Positions 9,826 to 22,002 are shown, numbered from the stretch's first letter. The stretch is 64,000 nucleotides of DNA from Wolfiporia cocos (GCA_029448655.1 JACCLO010000012.1:310001-374000), one strand, 5' to 3'. Translations and numbers: made by a program. Notes: generated by a model from the sequence alone, not told the origin.

Positions 9826-9950
9826 TGTTTAGTGTCGAAGGGGCGCATAGAGACGCCCGCCGCTGGCCCGACGCGTCGGTATCCACGTGAAATCCACGTG
9901 ATCCTCAGCGCTTGCATCTACGCAAACCCGCTGGGTAATTAACCTCAAGT
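9826..9950 (-). repeat. MULE right terminal inverted repeat
   Basis: Partner of 8663-8787, ending ...TTAACCTCAAGT at 9950 and followed by the duplicated target CGCGAATAT (9951-9959). Confidence 0.9.
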
Positions 9951-10257
9951 CGCGAATATGACAGCACTTCCCCGGAGTGTCGCGGGTCTGGCCGCCGCCA
10001 GGCCAATCAGTCGCATGCCCCGGTAGATTTCGAAGTAGGGGACGCCAGGAACGGGCACCCCTTACATAATCAAGGCGCTACCGATACCAATCACCCTAAT
10101 AACATTGACCACGGGTAACGTTTTCTCAATAGGAATGATGGGAAAGGACCTCCTCTTTCAATCCTATTGAGTTAAATCTTGAGATGTTGAGGATTGACCA
10201 AGCAATTTCCAAAAAAAGTGAATTTTTTTGTTCTGATCTTTTCTGCACATTTTGAGG
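9951..10257. promoter_or_regulatory. Probable displaced ETF-QO promoter, then start of the repeat island
   Basis: This is what directly abutted the ETF-QO 5' UTR before the MULE inserted. A CCAAT box (10003-10007) is visible. Downstream, 10080-10257 is AT-richer and holds no recognised feature. Confidence 0.5.
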
Positions 10258-11310
10258 TGTCACAGATCTAGGTCTGAGACATTTTTCCGCTATTTTCTGC
10301 CATTTATCCGGTGCTCTTACGACCACCTACGAGTTATCTGGGACTTATCCCATACTGCCACACGACAAGTCCTTAACTGGGCTTACCACGGGATCTGTGT
10401 ACCTGTCGCCCCTAAGCGCCTGTGTACCTGTCTCCCTGTGTGCCTGTGCAACATAAAGCGCCTTGTGTGCCTGTCTCTCTGTGGGACTAAGCGCCTGTGG
10501 CCCTGTCGCCCCAACACACACAACTGGCCCAGCCCCTAAGCTAGACCGCCCCATCATCTGATCATATCAAATGATGATGTCACACGTTGCGCCATCCTAG
10601 CAACAGAATGGTGCCATAGCATAATAATAGTGCTACGCTATTAATGCTATTGGACCGGCCTCATGGCCCATCCTCATGGATCGGTACATACCAATCCCCG
10701 GGCTACTGCCATCACGGCAATACCCAAACTCCGGTCTTCTAGCCTCACGGCGAAGTCCAACCCCCGGCCCTAGGCCACCTCGTTGTCACCGGTCACCTTA
10801 CAGTCCGGCTGATAACACATGTCTATAACGACGTACTTTAGTAATGACACTAGGTCTGTCCAATAGCATAGATAACTTGGCGCTACGCTGAGTCATCTCA
10901 CGGATCCTGCCCAATGGCGGATCACCCTCAAGGTCCGGTTGTCCGGCCTTCACATATATCCGGGCTGCGCCCATATTCACATGTCCATCTCACAATGGCA
11001 CCACATGCTCTCTCTTTTACGATTGGCTCGGCCATTACTGGCGGGTCACGGCCTTTGTAGAGTAGCGCATGTACCTTGGTCGCTACATAGCAACCAAGCC
11101 ACACCTTCCTTCCCGGGCATGTACTGTATAGTAGCACATGACCCGTCCGCGACATGTATTTAAGAATAGGGCTTGACACCTTTATCCTTAGTTCTATTCT
11201 TCTCGGCATCCGCTGTAGAAGTATCTCACTCTCTGCTGTGCTGGCTAGGCATTCTTACTATCCCTCCCCACTATGGGTAGATGGTGAGTCCCACAGCCTG
11301 GTCTGTGTCA
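10258..11310 (+). mobile_element. Solo LTR-like element, family A
   Basis: 1,053 bp, TGTCACAG ... CTGTGTCA, with TGAGG on both sides (10253-10257, 11311-11315). TATTTAAG at 11157-11164 sets the orientation. The 3' end has the family's GGTGAGTCCCACAG block and snap-back hairpin. First member of the repeat island. Confidence 0.85.
10395..10512 (+). repeat. Degenerate short tandem repeat inside the LTR at 10258
   Basis: Recurring AAGCGCCTGTG, TGTACCTGTC and TGTGCCTGTC units, absent at the matching position of other family-A copies; a local expansion. Confidence 0.6.
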
Positions 11311-11603
11311 TGAGGCTCCTAGTGCATTTTTGATTCTGCAAGCATTGAGATTTGGCCACACCTAGCTTAGGGTTATATCATGTGATAATGCAAATCAGGC
11401 AAGTCTAAACATCCTTGTTTCCAGCCTGGGGTGGGCACTTACATGTAAACTTCAGTGACATATGCAGACAGCAATAGCACCTTTTGATTAGCTTTAAACT
11501 GCCTTATTGCAGTACAGAAACTATATTAGAGTTATGCTACACCTATTCTATGTCTTCTGGAAATACATCACCATATGGTGACGAAGAATCCTCAGGATTT
11601 GAC

Positions 11604-12823
11604 TGACACAGACAGGCTGTGGGACTCACCAATAGTCGATGTGTTGCTTGAGAGGCAAAAGGCGACTGGGGGAGGAGCTAGCTGAGCGCAAGGGAAGTGT
11701 GTGAACTCGATGCGATACAAGAGAACAAGTCTGAGGATATCCAAAGGATAACCTTAGCTTATATACATGTTTAGGCAGCAGCCTCGCTGGCCCTGCCCTA
11801 CAGTAAGAGGTCTGTGTGCCTTGTGGCGAAATACAGCTAAGTCCTAACTACCTAGTAGACCATGTGCGCCGATAATGGCCGCACCAGTAAGAAACGAGGT
11901 GTCTAAGACAGGTAAGCACTAATGACATAGCCTGGTCGGGATATGATTCAGGATGTGCATTGGCATGTGATAAATAACGGGGCCGAAGAGTGTAAGCATT
12001 GTGACATATCCCGGTATTGGGAATTAGTAAGACGCGTGACTTTGGAGGTTAGTCCGCTGAGTAATAGTTGTGTGTCACGGTTTTTATGCTCTTCCGTTTA
12101 CATCCTTCGCTAGGTACTACGAGCGGCGCTAGCGCGCGTCCGCTCCTCTTTGCCTTAGTTACCTTCACGTCAGTTCCCAGTTACTGTAGATCACCTGACT
12201 ACTTGGTTTAGCGCTGTAGGGTAGCACGCGCTCAGGTACTCACGTTACGGTCACAGTTGTTACATGGTACGTTACTTTAGCACATGACCCTTTAGTTACG
12301 GCGCACAGGCCATGCCTTTAGGGCATGCTTAGTAGTACAGACAGCCATGTATATAATCTACGACGCGATGGGGCTTACACCCCATCTTCGAGATTCTAGA
12401 CATTGAGCTTAGGCTCCTTTCTCACTCCTTTGGCTGTGTGCGTCCGACCCGCTGGGCTCGCCTCTCACGTCTTGCTCGTCTGGGTGCAACCTTGCGACTC
12501 GCCTGACGGTCATCCCTGCAAAGGACGTCTGGCCGGGGCCTGACGTCGGGATGTGCCCTCTTGAGCTTGCGTTTAGAGGCCTCCCCGGCATGATATGCCG
12601 GTCCCACAGTCTTAGAGTAAGTCTGTGTCATTGTGTACGAGCGTGTTGTGGACGCATTATTATGGTCAGTGGATGTGTACCTGCATTATGTACGTGTTGT
12701 TTGTGCAGGTGTACGTGTAGTACGGGTGCTTAACAGCATAACCGTAGATATGCTCGTAGAAATGCCAGGAAAATAGGTAAAAATACGGAAAAAAAAATGG
12801 TAAAATGTCCCAAAACTGTGACA
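11604..12823 (-). mobile_element. Solo LTR-like element, interrupted by the copy at 12073
   Basis: TGACACAG start and CTGTGACA end, with TTGAC at 11599-11603 and 12824-12828. A reversed TATA (about 11759) shows minus orientation. About 660 bp once the nested copy is removed. Confidence 0.82.
12073..12630 (+). mobile_element. Solo LTR-like element nested in 11604-12823
   Basis: 558 bp, TGTCACGG ... GTCTGTGTCA, duplication TTGTG (12068-12072, 12631-12635). The TATA box at about 12350 is followed by the palindrome GATGGGG-CTTACA-CCCCATC (12367-12386). Confidence 0.87.
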
Positions 12824-13310
12824 TTGACCATGGGAAACATCATGTGACTGAATTACATAAAGATACCTATTTCTAACGTCCCCTACCTTACCATTAAAAG
12901 GAGATCCAGCAAGCACTTTTGACTAGAGATGGAAACTGGTGTGCAGAACAAATACATCATGTCCACACACCCGATTTTCCTGCCTCTCAATGTGTCCTTT
13001 TGAGGGACAGTGCTGCAACTTTGGGCATGGAGAAGTGTGGCAATTTTGGCTGCCACATAAGAGGATTTGGACTCTGCTCAAAGCCTGTCATCTTGCTTTG
13101 CTGACACAAACTATCTTCTTGTATATCGTTGTGCAAGAGGGGGCCTAAGGGTGTTGTATCAGAGGTCTGAGTTGAGATTGAAGACATGGTGTATATCAGC
13201 CTAAGGGGTGAGACAAGTTTCCTAGAGGTGAGACATCGTCGGTGTCCCAGTCAAGCACAGATAAGAGAGAGTAAGGGGCCCAACACTGAGATTGCTAAGT
13301 CTGAGATGTA

Positions 13311-13878
13311 TGTCACGGATATGCCCAGGGGGCTACTGTACGTCTCCTCGCCTTAGTTATATGTGCGGCGCTAGGCGTACGCCGCACCGCTATGCTAAAC
13401 GCTACTCTCACGTCGCGCCCAGTTACTGTATATCACCTGACCGGATCGGTTAGCGCTGTAGGGTAGCGCGCGCCTCCTCATACTGTCACTCATGGTCACA
13501 TTATCACATGTAGCGTTACCTGTCATGTGCCCTGTAGATAATGCGCACGGATCATTACTTTAGGGCTGGGCTCGTAGATACTACGCTCACACATGTATAT
13601 ATACGACAAGATGGTGGCCTTACAGCCCCATCTTTAGGATTCTCGTCATTGAGCGCAAGCTCCTCTCTTACATTCGGTCTGCGTTGCTGCTGGCACGGGG
13701 CCTCATCTCTGCGTCCTTGTCTGTGAGCCACTGCCGCTATCTCGACGTACACAAGGGATGTGATTTGCTCCCACGTTGCCTCTGCGTTCAGCGCTGGTGC
13801 GGTGTCCTGTAGACTCGACTAACGTCGTGTGAGGGTTCCCCTGAGTCCAGGGTCGCACAGACTGGTAAGTCTGTGACA
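13311..13878 (+). mobile_element. Solo LTR-like element
   Basis: 568 bp, TGTCACGG ... CTGTGACA, duplication ATGTA (13306-13310, 13879-13883). The 3' end folds as CACAGACT-GGTA-AGTCTGTG. Core palindrome at 13609-13633. Confidence 0.86.
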
Positions 13879-13902
13879 ATGTAAGCCTCAGACTGTACTT
13901 AT

Positions 13903-14599
13903 TGTCACAGATTTGGGACATGCCACTATGTTTCCCATATTTCTACCTATTTTATTAATATTTCTACGACCTTGTAGACATTTACGCTGCATAAGCGCCC
14001 ATCTACACGTACACCTAACCAAACAACACGTACACAACACGGTATACGTCCACTGTTCATAACAACGCGTAAACAACACGCTTGTATGCGTCAATGACTC
14101 AGCGGACTAACCTCCGAAGTCACGCGCCTTACTCATATCCCAATCCCAGGCTATGTCAGGGCTAATGCATAAGCGGCCCGCTCGTTATCACATGCCTATA
14201 GCACTATTGTGACTCATATCCCGATACCGGTATATAGTTATCACATGCTAGGCTTACTAATGTAGCTTCAGCCACTTTGCAAACACGGACCTACATCCAC
14301 AACAGTCTCTCCTATTGGTGCGGCCATTACCGGCCCACACGGCCATTGTAGATACTGGACTTCACCGTTTCTTTGTATGCTACGCACAGACCCAGTACTT
14401 TAGGGCAGCCCTGTAGGGACTGCTCTACGCAGATGTATATAAGTAGGGCTATCATCGTCGATAAGCCTTAGATTTGTTCTCTGCATTCGCACAGTTACAA
14501 CACCTCTCTGCTTGCGCCTACTAGTCCCCTCACCAGCTTAAGCAACTACTTCAAGTCACATTAAAGCTTATAAGTGAGTCCCACAACTAGTTTGTGTCA
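13903..14599 (+). mobile_element. Solo LTR-like element
   Basis: 697 bp, TGTCACAG ... TTTGTGTCA, duplication CTTAT (13898-13902, 14600-14604). TATATAAG at about 14434. Ends with GTGAGTCCCACAAC. Confidence 0.85.
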
Positions 14600-14838
14600 C
14601 TTATATACATGTGGGGCGTATGCTACTGAGATTGCAACCCACCCTAAAGGCAAGGTCCATGTGTACATATGACATAAGCCCTACACGTGCATATGATATT
14701 GTTAGCTAGCTAGCACTGACCATGGAGGGGGGGCTAAGGGTAACCACTACACTAAGTACTATCTACAGTGAGGGTCATGTGATGAGTGGCGAGGAGATCC
14801 TGTGTTTGAGTCAGGGAGGCTGCATTGCACGTAAATAT

Positions 14839-16426
14839 TGTCACAGACTTACGTCTGTGGGACCCCTGGGCTCAGGGGGATCCATACAGGCCTACAAGGC
14901 CATGCCTTGACGCCAGCGTCATACTCATAAGGTCACCGGGCGAACTCATAAGGTCCCGGGTTTGCCGTTGGGCGAGCCCGTCCTCAGCCGCCAAGCCCTC
15001 AGACGGCGAAGGCGGAACACACAGACAAGCAGACGAGATACGGGCCCCGGGCCAGAGAGCCTCACAGCAATAGTAAGAAAGGGTTTTTACACCATTGACG
15101 AGAATCTGAAGGATGGGGAGTAAGCCCCATCCGCTGCTGCATATATACATGTGGATCCAGCGGTACTAGCCTACCCTAAAGTACGGTTCCGTGCACGCGT
15201 AACTATGAGTGACTGTGATGTAACGCTACATGTAACTATGAGGTGACCATCATGTGAGTACCTGAGGCGCGCGCTATCCTACAGCGCTAAACTACTAGGT
15301 CAGATGATCTAAATGGCATGAGGAGACGCTGGAGGTGGCTGAGGATCAGGAAGACGCGCGCGCACCTAGCGGCGCCTATGAATACCAATAGCGAGGGATG
15401 TACAGATTGACACAAGCTATCTTGTGGGACTCACCACCTTATGGGTCTTACTCAGACAAGACGGTGAGGGGTTAGATAACAAGCAACAGAGGTGAGAGGT
15501 GCTTCTGCGGTGGTAGCCGAGAAGAATAGAACTAAGATATCAAGGCGTCAAGCCTTGGTCTTAAATATGTACAGGGATCGGTCATGTGCTACTAACTAGT
15601 ATGACTTGCCCTAAAGGAATGGTCAGTGCGCCCTAACGGCGTGTGCTGACGTGTACACTACTCTAAGAGACCGTGGGACGGCCGGTAATGGCCGGGCCAA
15701 TAGGAATAAAGAGAGTGGTGGTGTCACCTTGCGGTGGACATGTGGAACGCGGGCGCAGCCCGGGTATATGGAAGGCCGGTTGTACCGGTACCTTGAGGGA
15801 CTATGGCTATTCGCCAGGCCCTTGATGACTCAGGCCGAGAAGGCCGAGTGGGAAGCCAGAAGCCGGTGATATGATCGGACCGGTGGTGGCGTGGGAGCGA
15901 GGCCTTGCGGCTGGCTCGGAGGTATGGCAACGCCGGCGTGAGAAGCACGGAGGTTGCACATTTGCCGGGGCTAGAAGCCCGGAGGTTGGACTGTGCCGGT
16001 GACGGGAAGTCCGGGGGTTGCATAAGGCCGGTGATAGAAGCGGTGCGCTATTGAGAGAAGGCGCGGAGCTATTGATATGCCGGTGATGCATGTGATGGTC
16101 GTTAGGCTTCTCAGCGTAGTAGACCGATGGGCACGGAGCTTAGTCAGCTGTTGTGCCATGTTGCCATTATTATGCGAGTGGCGCTCGCTGACGTAGAGAG
16201 CCTGGTCGACTTGTGGACTCTAGACTCTGGTCATGTGTTGGTTAAGGCCTATTCGGCCGTAAGGTTCCGTTATAATACCTCGGCAGGTGCGGCATGGTGG
16301 GATAAGTCCCGGATAACTTCGTAGAGGCTTGTATAAGGCCAGATAAATGTGCTATAATGCGCAGAAAAATGTGCTATGTCCCAAATCTGTGACACAGATA
16401 CCCCCTCTCGAGAGTGATCCGTGACA
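14839..16426 (-). mobile_element. Solo LTR-like element, interrupted by the copy at 15408
   Basis: TGTCACAGACTTACG start; GATCCGTGACA end; duplication AATAT (14834-14838, 16427-16431). Same family as 13311. Core palindrome in minus sense near 15112 (GGATGGGG-CTTACT-CCCCATCC). Confidence 0.83.
15408..16394 (-). mobile_element. Solo LTR-like element, family A2, nested
   Basis: 987 bp, duplication CAGAT (15403-15407, 16395-16399), inside the copy at 14839. The minus strand reads the family-A promoter block with the GCCG/CGGC hairpin at about 15515. Confidence 0.86.
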
Positions 16427-16584
16427 AATATGATATATGATATGTACTATATGATATCTAATATACGCATATACAGAAATTGTTACACTTGCACAGTACA
16501 CAACAGGTGAACCTTGTATCTTCTGACATGATCCAATGTGACACTTTTTGCAACTCTGGTGATATATGTGTGTTACAATTTTAT

Positions 16585-16999
16585 TGTCACAGAACGTGTG
16601 GCGTTTCCTTTTCGTTTATAGTCACCTGACTTCTAGATTAGATCTTGTAGAGATAAGACAAGGGTATGTAGACCAAGGTCACAATAGCACATGACTGCAT
16701 TACTAGTTACAGCGTTACGTCTGTGCGCCTACTGTGCACAGACCCTCTTTAGGGCAAGGTAGCTAGTGTACAATAAGCGCGCCGTCATGTATATAACGCA
16801 GTAGAGATGAGGATGTCTCCTCATCCTTTAGATTCTCATCAATGCGCCCAATGTGCCTCTACTGCGTATCTCATGCGTGCTAGTCTGTGGTCGCCCTTGT
16901 TCCACCGGTCGCCCTGGAAGTTACCTCTGTATATTACGCCTTATACATGTACTTGGGTACTCTGCGGCTGGTATATCATGCGTACGTTGTACTGTGATA
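16585..16999 (+). mobile_element. Solo LTR-like element, TG...TA family
   Basis: TGTCACAGAACGTG ... TACTGTGATA. TATA near 16791, palindrome GATGAGG/CCTCATC at 16806-16825. Flanks do not match (TTTAT versus CATAT), and a family-A fragment lacking its 5' part follows directly, so this junction looks recombinant. Confidence 0.7.
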
Positions 17000-17487
17000 C
17001 ATATCACAAGCCAACGACATAATACCTTCGGGTCCATCCAATGGCATTGCTACCTCGGCGTCTCGCCTTGGTCAGCACACAAGGTCCGTCCAATCGCCAT
17101 TATACTGCAAGGTACCGGCATACGGCCTTTCCTATACCCAGGCTGTGCCCACGTTACTAATAAGAAACATCATAAATCCCTCTCCAACTATTGGTGCGGC
17201 CATTAGGGCCCATCACAGCCATTGTAGATAGAGTCCATAAACATCAGATAAGATAAGCTTCACCCGTTGGTAAAGCCACATAACCCGTTACGGTATGTAC
17301 TAGCTAGTAGCACATGACCGTCACATAAACATGTATATAAGTAGGGACTTGACGTCCTTTAACTTGAGTTCTATTATTCTCGGCGTGCGCCATAGAATAA
17401 CCTCTCATATCCTGCTGTGCTAGACTGCTACTCCATCGCCTATACCCTCAACACATAGGTGGTGAGTCCCACAGCAAGTCTGTGTCA
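17000..17487 (+). mobile_element. 3' part of a family-A LTR
   Basis: Matches the second half of family-A copies from the GCATTGCTACCTCGGC block to GGTGAGTCCCACAG and TGTGTCA. The 5' half is missing. Confidence 0.7.
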
Positions 17488-18901
17488 GACATATAGCATA
17501 TTTTTGTGTATTTCTAGTACTTTATCTGGCCTTTTATCACAGTATGACTTACTGTGATACCAGATGCGGAGCCTCAAGTCTATGCACTTATTGGTATGCA
17601 CAGTGAGAGTCCTCAGAGCAACCAGTGTGGCAGAGGCTCTAGCAGTCTAGCACGCGCAGTATGAAGCAGAGGTGCATTGGGTGCTATAGATGAGAATCTA
17701 AAGGATGAGGAGACGTCCTCATCCCTACTGTGTTATATACATGATGGAGTGCTTATTGTACACTAGCTACCTTGCCCTAAAGAGGGTCTGTGCGCAGTAG
17801 GTGCACAGACATAATGCTGTAACTAGTGACGCCGTCATGTGCTATTGTGACCATGAGGTTACATACCCTTGTCTTATCTACAACAAGATCTTATCTAAAC
17901 GTCAGGTGACTACAATGAAAAGGAATGCCACACCGTTCTGTGACACCTTTCTACAGCCTCTACAAAGTTATCTGGGACTTATCCCATCATGCCGCACCTG
18001 CTGAGGTTATTTACCGGACTTATCCGCTGAACAGGCACTAACATGCTACTAAGCGTACGTGACTCAGCCTTAACACACTAGCCATCCCCCGTGACCTATA
18101 GCTCTAGCCCAGCTGCAAGGCCCAGCCTCGCTATGTCACAACATGTCATACGCCCAGGCCCACATGTCGACCAGGCTCATGATGTCATCGCTCACCATAT
18201 AGCATCATCATGGCACCTTATCGCATCAGCTGAGTAAGCCTACACACCTCATTGGTCCAGCCAGCTGCCAAGCCTAGTGACCACCCTGCATCACCAGCAT
18301 TCCTGTATCTCCGGGCTTCTATCACCGGCACTATGCAACCCCCAGCTCTAGCCTACCGGCCTTAGCCAATCTCCGGACCTAGCCTCACAGCCTATCCAAA
18401 ACCCCGGTCCTTCTGGACCACTACATCACACTGGCCCTTCCATAACACCGGTCTATGATGCATGACTCGGCCTTCTTGGCCTGAGTCATCCTGGACTTGG
18501 CGAATAGCCATAGTCCCTCAAGGTACCAGACCTCTGGCCTTCCATATACCCGGGCTGCATTCGCATTCACATGCCTAACTGAAAGGTGACACCACCACTC
18601 TCCCTTTTACCATTGGTCTGGCCATTACCGGTGGACATGGCCATTGTAGAGTAGTGACTTAGCAGTATCGCCGTTAGGGCACACTGATCATTCCTTTAGG
18701 GTAGGCTCTCCTAGTAGTAGCATGTGCCTCCCTGTACATATTTAAGACCAAGGCTAGATGCCTTGTTATCTTAGTTCTATTCTTCTCGGTGTGTGCCGTA
18801 GAAGCATCTTCCACCCTGCTGCACTTGTTTAGTTCCCCCTCACTTGCCAACACCTGTATTGCAAGGCCATAGGCGGTGAGTCCCACAGCTAGACTGTGTC
18901 A
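17488..18901 (+). mobile_element. Family-A2 LTR with fused 5' end, interrupted at 17535
   Basis: Begins GACATATAGCA directly after the TGTGTCA of the previous copy: the first ~15 bp of this family (TGTCACAGATTTGG) are replaced by the neighbour's end. Ends GGTGAGTCCCACAG ... TGTGTCA. TATTTAAG at about 18749, followed by AAGGC-TAGAT-GCCTT. Confidence 0.7.
17535..17945 (-). mobile_element. Solo LTR-like element, TG...TA family, nested
   Basis: 411 bp, TATCACAG ... CTGTGACA, duplication CCTTT (17530-17534, 17946-17950). On the minus strand it ends in CTGTGATA, as other members of this family do. Confidence 0.85.
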
Positions 18902-20033
18902 GGGTGAAACCCCAGTTGTACTAGTGTATAGGGCTCAATTCAGGCTTGACAGGTTCAACCCTGTCCTCGTTCCATATTTATCATCTTGATCCACAGATGG
19001 CATTCAACCACCATACTTCCATCATTCCTATCTATTGCTACAGATTCATCACTGCATACCTATCATACATGTCAGACTAGGTCATACATAGTAGCAGTGA
19101 CATCTGGGATAATCAGGACCATAGATACTCAGGGCAGTATATAAACTCATGTATTTACAGTCAGAGCTCTTCAGCTTGACCTTGTTGTAATAACAAGAGT
19201 CTTATACCCATTCTCAAACTCAGGAAACCAAGCTCCAAATATTCTTGAGCTCAGATGATGAAGTCCTCTAAGTGCCCATCAACTTATAGGACTATGGGCA
19301 AGTTCTACCATCAAGCTTTGTCAAGGGCAAAAGCTTTTGATTCTAATTCCATTGACGTGGCTCAGGTACCCGCCCCATCAACCACTCTGTGGAGATAGAC
19401 ATCAGACTACATCACAGACCCATGGCTCCACATCACAGCCCCACAAACCTTATATGTCATGACTCCACAATCTCAGGTTCTGGGCTCCATGGTCTTGCAT
19501 TCTGGATCACATGACAGGCTGATAGGCCCTACAATCTATTTAGGTACAGGCCCCAGGTTGTTTCACAGTCTACACACAGACCACTACTAAGCCTTGTACC
19601 ATAGCACTTACCTACACCCTTACAGGCTGTCACAGATTTACTAGGCTCCCTATTGGGATAATACAGCTCAAAGTGGCATTATGGAGCTTGACTAGAGAAG
19701 TGTTCAAATGCTGAGAGCATAGCCACCAAATTAGGTGCACAGCATGGGAATTTGAACAGTGTAAGTAGCTGGATCCAAGATGACGACTGAGTTGTCATTG
19801 TAGCCCTTTTGGGGAAGCTGGCTATAACGCCAGTCATGAGCATATATACCCAACCCAACTCAACTGGCAACCCCAGTCTGGGTTTGGCATTCATCCACAT
19901 TGCTACTCTCAGTTTGCTCTCCAGTCTTAGTGGCCTTGTCAAACTTGTCTATTGAAATATATTCTCTTCAGAATTCACAGAAGACTTACATTCACAGACT
20001 CAAATATAGCAAATGGGTATATGACCCATAACA
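18902..20033 (+). mobile_element. CpG-depleted copy of LTR family C
   Basis: Aligns by eye with the CpG-rich copy at 54474-55174, from its interior to its end (...GACCCATAACA). The first ~110 bp are missing and about 500 bp extra lie within. Differences are mostly CG to TG or CA. Confidence 0.65.
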
Positions 20034-20435
20034 ATATGACTGATTTGTGCCAACAAAATCCAATATCTCTGTAGGGCTCACACTTCTCATGCAAAAATTG
20101 AAAGCTCAAAAATCCCAGTAGAGAATAGCTCATTCTACTATCCTACCAAATTCCAATGTTGTAGGCCTAGTGCTTGCTGAGAAAAAGCAAAAATACAAAC
20201 CTTTTTCCAATACTGGTGATCTGACAGTATTAGAGTATTTTTGCAAGCCAGTGAAGCCTGCCATCAGCCATGGATTGTGGGGCTCTTGATGGTGTGAAGT
20301 AATGTAGAGTTGACACAGTAACTCACTTGCTTTAGTTCTTGTACCTTGGTTAGAGACAGTCGAGTTGTCAGTGCAAGTGTCACAGTTTTATTACCTGATG
20401 TGAGGCACATGCCATCCCCTGGGGTTGAACCCAGG

Positions 20436-20995
20436 TGTCACGGATTTTGAGGTCTTGCCCTAACCCCCTCTACCGGGGCTCGAACCAGTGACCTCACCCT
20501 CCCTTAGCAGCAATCTTCCCCTTTGGCCATGTACGGTACGCCACCAGTCATGTGACCTATAAGTAGATTAGATTAGATATCAATGGACAGTAGTAGCGCC
20601 TGGCACCGCCCCTACTTACATAAACCTATGCACATGACAGCCTTATGTTATATGATCTCACTATGCGAACGTTCTAGATACGTAGGGGTATTTCATATAG
20701 CATGCACAGACCACGCCTTTAGGGTGGGTCTCGTCTCTTAGTGTAGCGTTCCCCTCATGTATATAATATGCATGACTGAGGTCTTACAACCTCAGTCCAA
20801 TCAACTTGTCTTGGGGTGTGTGTGCCCCCAGACTCTCATCTCATTACTACCTCGTCTGCCGTCTGCGGCACTCCCTCTCTACCTCATCCCTGCTAGTCTG
20901 TGGTACGACCTTAGCAACCACCTCACTGGTGCAATATTAGGGCAAACCTTTGGTCTTAGAGGTTGGGTGGTAGACACAGAAGTAAGTCTGTGTCA
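20436..20995 (+). mobile_element. Solo LTR-like element with tRNA-like block
   Basis: 560 bp, TGTCACGG ... GTCTGTGTCA, duplication CCAGG (20431-20435, 20996-21000). Core palindrome GACTGAGGT-CTTACA-ACCTCAGTC (20774-20797), a perfect 9-bp stem. Confidence 0.87.
20455..20540 (-). other. tRNA-like A/B box block in an LTR
   Basis: On the minus strand, TGGCCAAAGGG (A-box-like) is followed about 33 nt later by GGTTCGAGCCCC, a near-perfect B box. It reads towards the LTR 5' end. No full cloverleaf could be drawn. Confidence 0.6.
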
Positions 20996-21211
20996 CCAGG
21001 TATTCCTCATTGTATGTCACCTGACCCCCCTACCCCTCATAGTATAGTGGTTGTGTGTCACTACTTACAGTCACAGTAGGTCATGTGTAGATATGTTACA
21101 TTACAATAGCATTCCATGGATCATGTATAGTTGCACATGGGCCCTTTTATAGTGGCACCATCTGGAGTAGTATAGTGCATGATCTGGTCATCAAGAGAGT
21201 GGGTCTGCCTG

Positions 21212-21589
21212 TGTCACAGTACGCTGTGGCATGCCTTGGTAGTAGGTAACGTGACCTGTTGGATTAGATAAGGACCACATCGTAGATAAGTAGGGTGTTA
21301 GCTAGACTCACGGTCACAGTAGCACATGACTGCATCACTTAGTTACATGTGCACTGACCCCTTGAGGGCAGGCACTTAGGTAGCGGTGCAGCATGTATAT
21401 AGCATAGCGATGTCTGAGGCTTACCCCTCAGACGTATCATTCTCATCCACAGGGCTAGTCCCTGGTTCTTCACCATCCTGTGTGCTGGGCTGCGCCCCCC
21501 TAATTCTGACTGAACTGGTGTGAGGGCCTGTGGCGGAACCTAGGGATTACACGGCAAGGCCTAGTATCACGGTATGAGGTACTGTGATA
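21212..21589 (+). mobile_element. Solo LTR-like element, TG...TA family
   Basis: 378 bp, TGTCACAGTACGCTGTGG ... TACTGTGATA, duplication GCCTG (21207-21211, 21590-21594). Palindrome GTCTGAGG-CTTACC-CCTCAGAC (21412-21433). Confidence 0.87.
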
Positions 21590-21607
21590 GCCTGTATCTG
21601 TGTTTTA

Positions 21608-21893
21608 TCCTGGTGTGTAAATAAGCTTGATATCATACTCTGCTAATTCATTCACCCATTGTGGTTCAGTTTATTTTCTGGGGTCTTCTGAAATATTCAA
21701 GGTTCTTATGGTCAGTTAATATATATGTGGTGTGTGGAGATCCTTGAATCAAATGTCTCCATTCATTCAAACACCTCATTGTTGCTAGAATTTCTCTGTC
21801 ATAGATTTTGTGATTTTTCTCTGCTGCCTGTAAAGCTTTGGATATATATGTGACTGGTTTCCATAGACTGTTTTGCTTCTGCATTTAGCATCC
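21608..21893 (-). pseudogene. Ty3/gypsy RNase H fragment
   Basis: The minus strand encodes WKPVTYISKALQAAEKNHK, YDREILATMRCLNEWRHLI and ILTDHKNLEYF, then an in-frame stop and ELAEYDIKLIYTPG. These are RNase H landmarks of gypsy pol. No protein flanks it on either side. Confidence 0.85.
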
Positions 21894-22002
21894 TCCTATG
21901 TCATAGACCAGACCAGACCAGCATAGCTGGGGGCCTAATAGAACCTAAGGCCAGAGTGGTCGCTAGACCTTGTCTATGGTGGTGGAGACCTTAGACTAGT
22001 AG

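Larger units (their letters stand above)
8663..9950 (-). mobile_element. Mutator-like (MULE) DNA transposon, internally deleted
   Basis: 1,288 bp, bounded by long terminal inverted repeats starting ACTTGAGGTTAATTACCC and by a perfect 9-bp target duplication. The ends match almost base for base over the outer ~65 bp and remain alignable for about 125 bp. Only the C-terminal part of a transposase is left; the DDE catalytic region is absent, and the coding frame starts directly at the inner edge of the right repeat. This is a non-autonomous derivative. It lies in the 5' flank of ETF-QO. The exact duplication and near-identical outer repeats suggest a fairly young insertion. Confidence 0.92.
13102..14838 (-). 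mobile_element. Older LTR-like copy split by the insertions at 13311 and 13903
   Basis: Starts TGACACAAACT. Removing the two nested copies restores the core palindrome (GTCTGAG ... CTCAGAC) and the reversed TATATACATG at 14602. A tRNA-like B box (TTTGAGTC, about 14811) lies near the expected 5' end. The far end is unclear because another copy starts at 14839. Confidence 0.5.
20378..21211 (+). mobile_element. LTR-like element with tRNA-like block, interrupted at 20436, 3' end lost
   Basis: Starts TGTCACAGTTTTATTACC. The nested copy has split the antisense B-box region at the first C after GGGGTTGAAC. The 3' end is not found before the copy at 21212. Confidence 0.55.
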
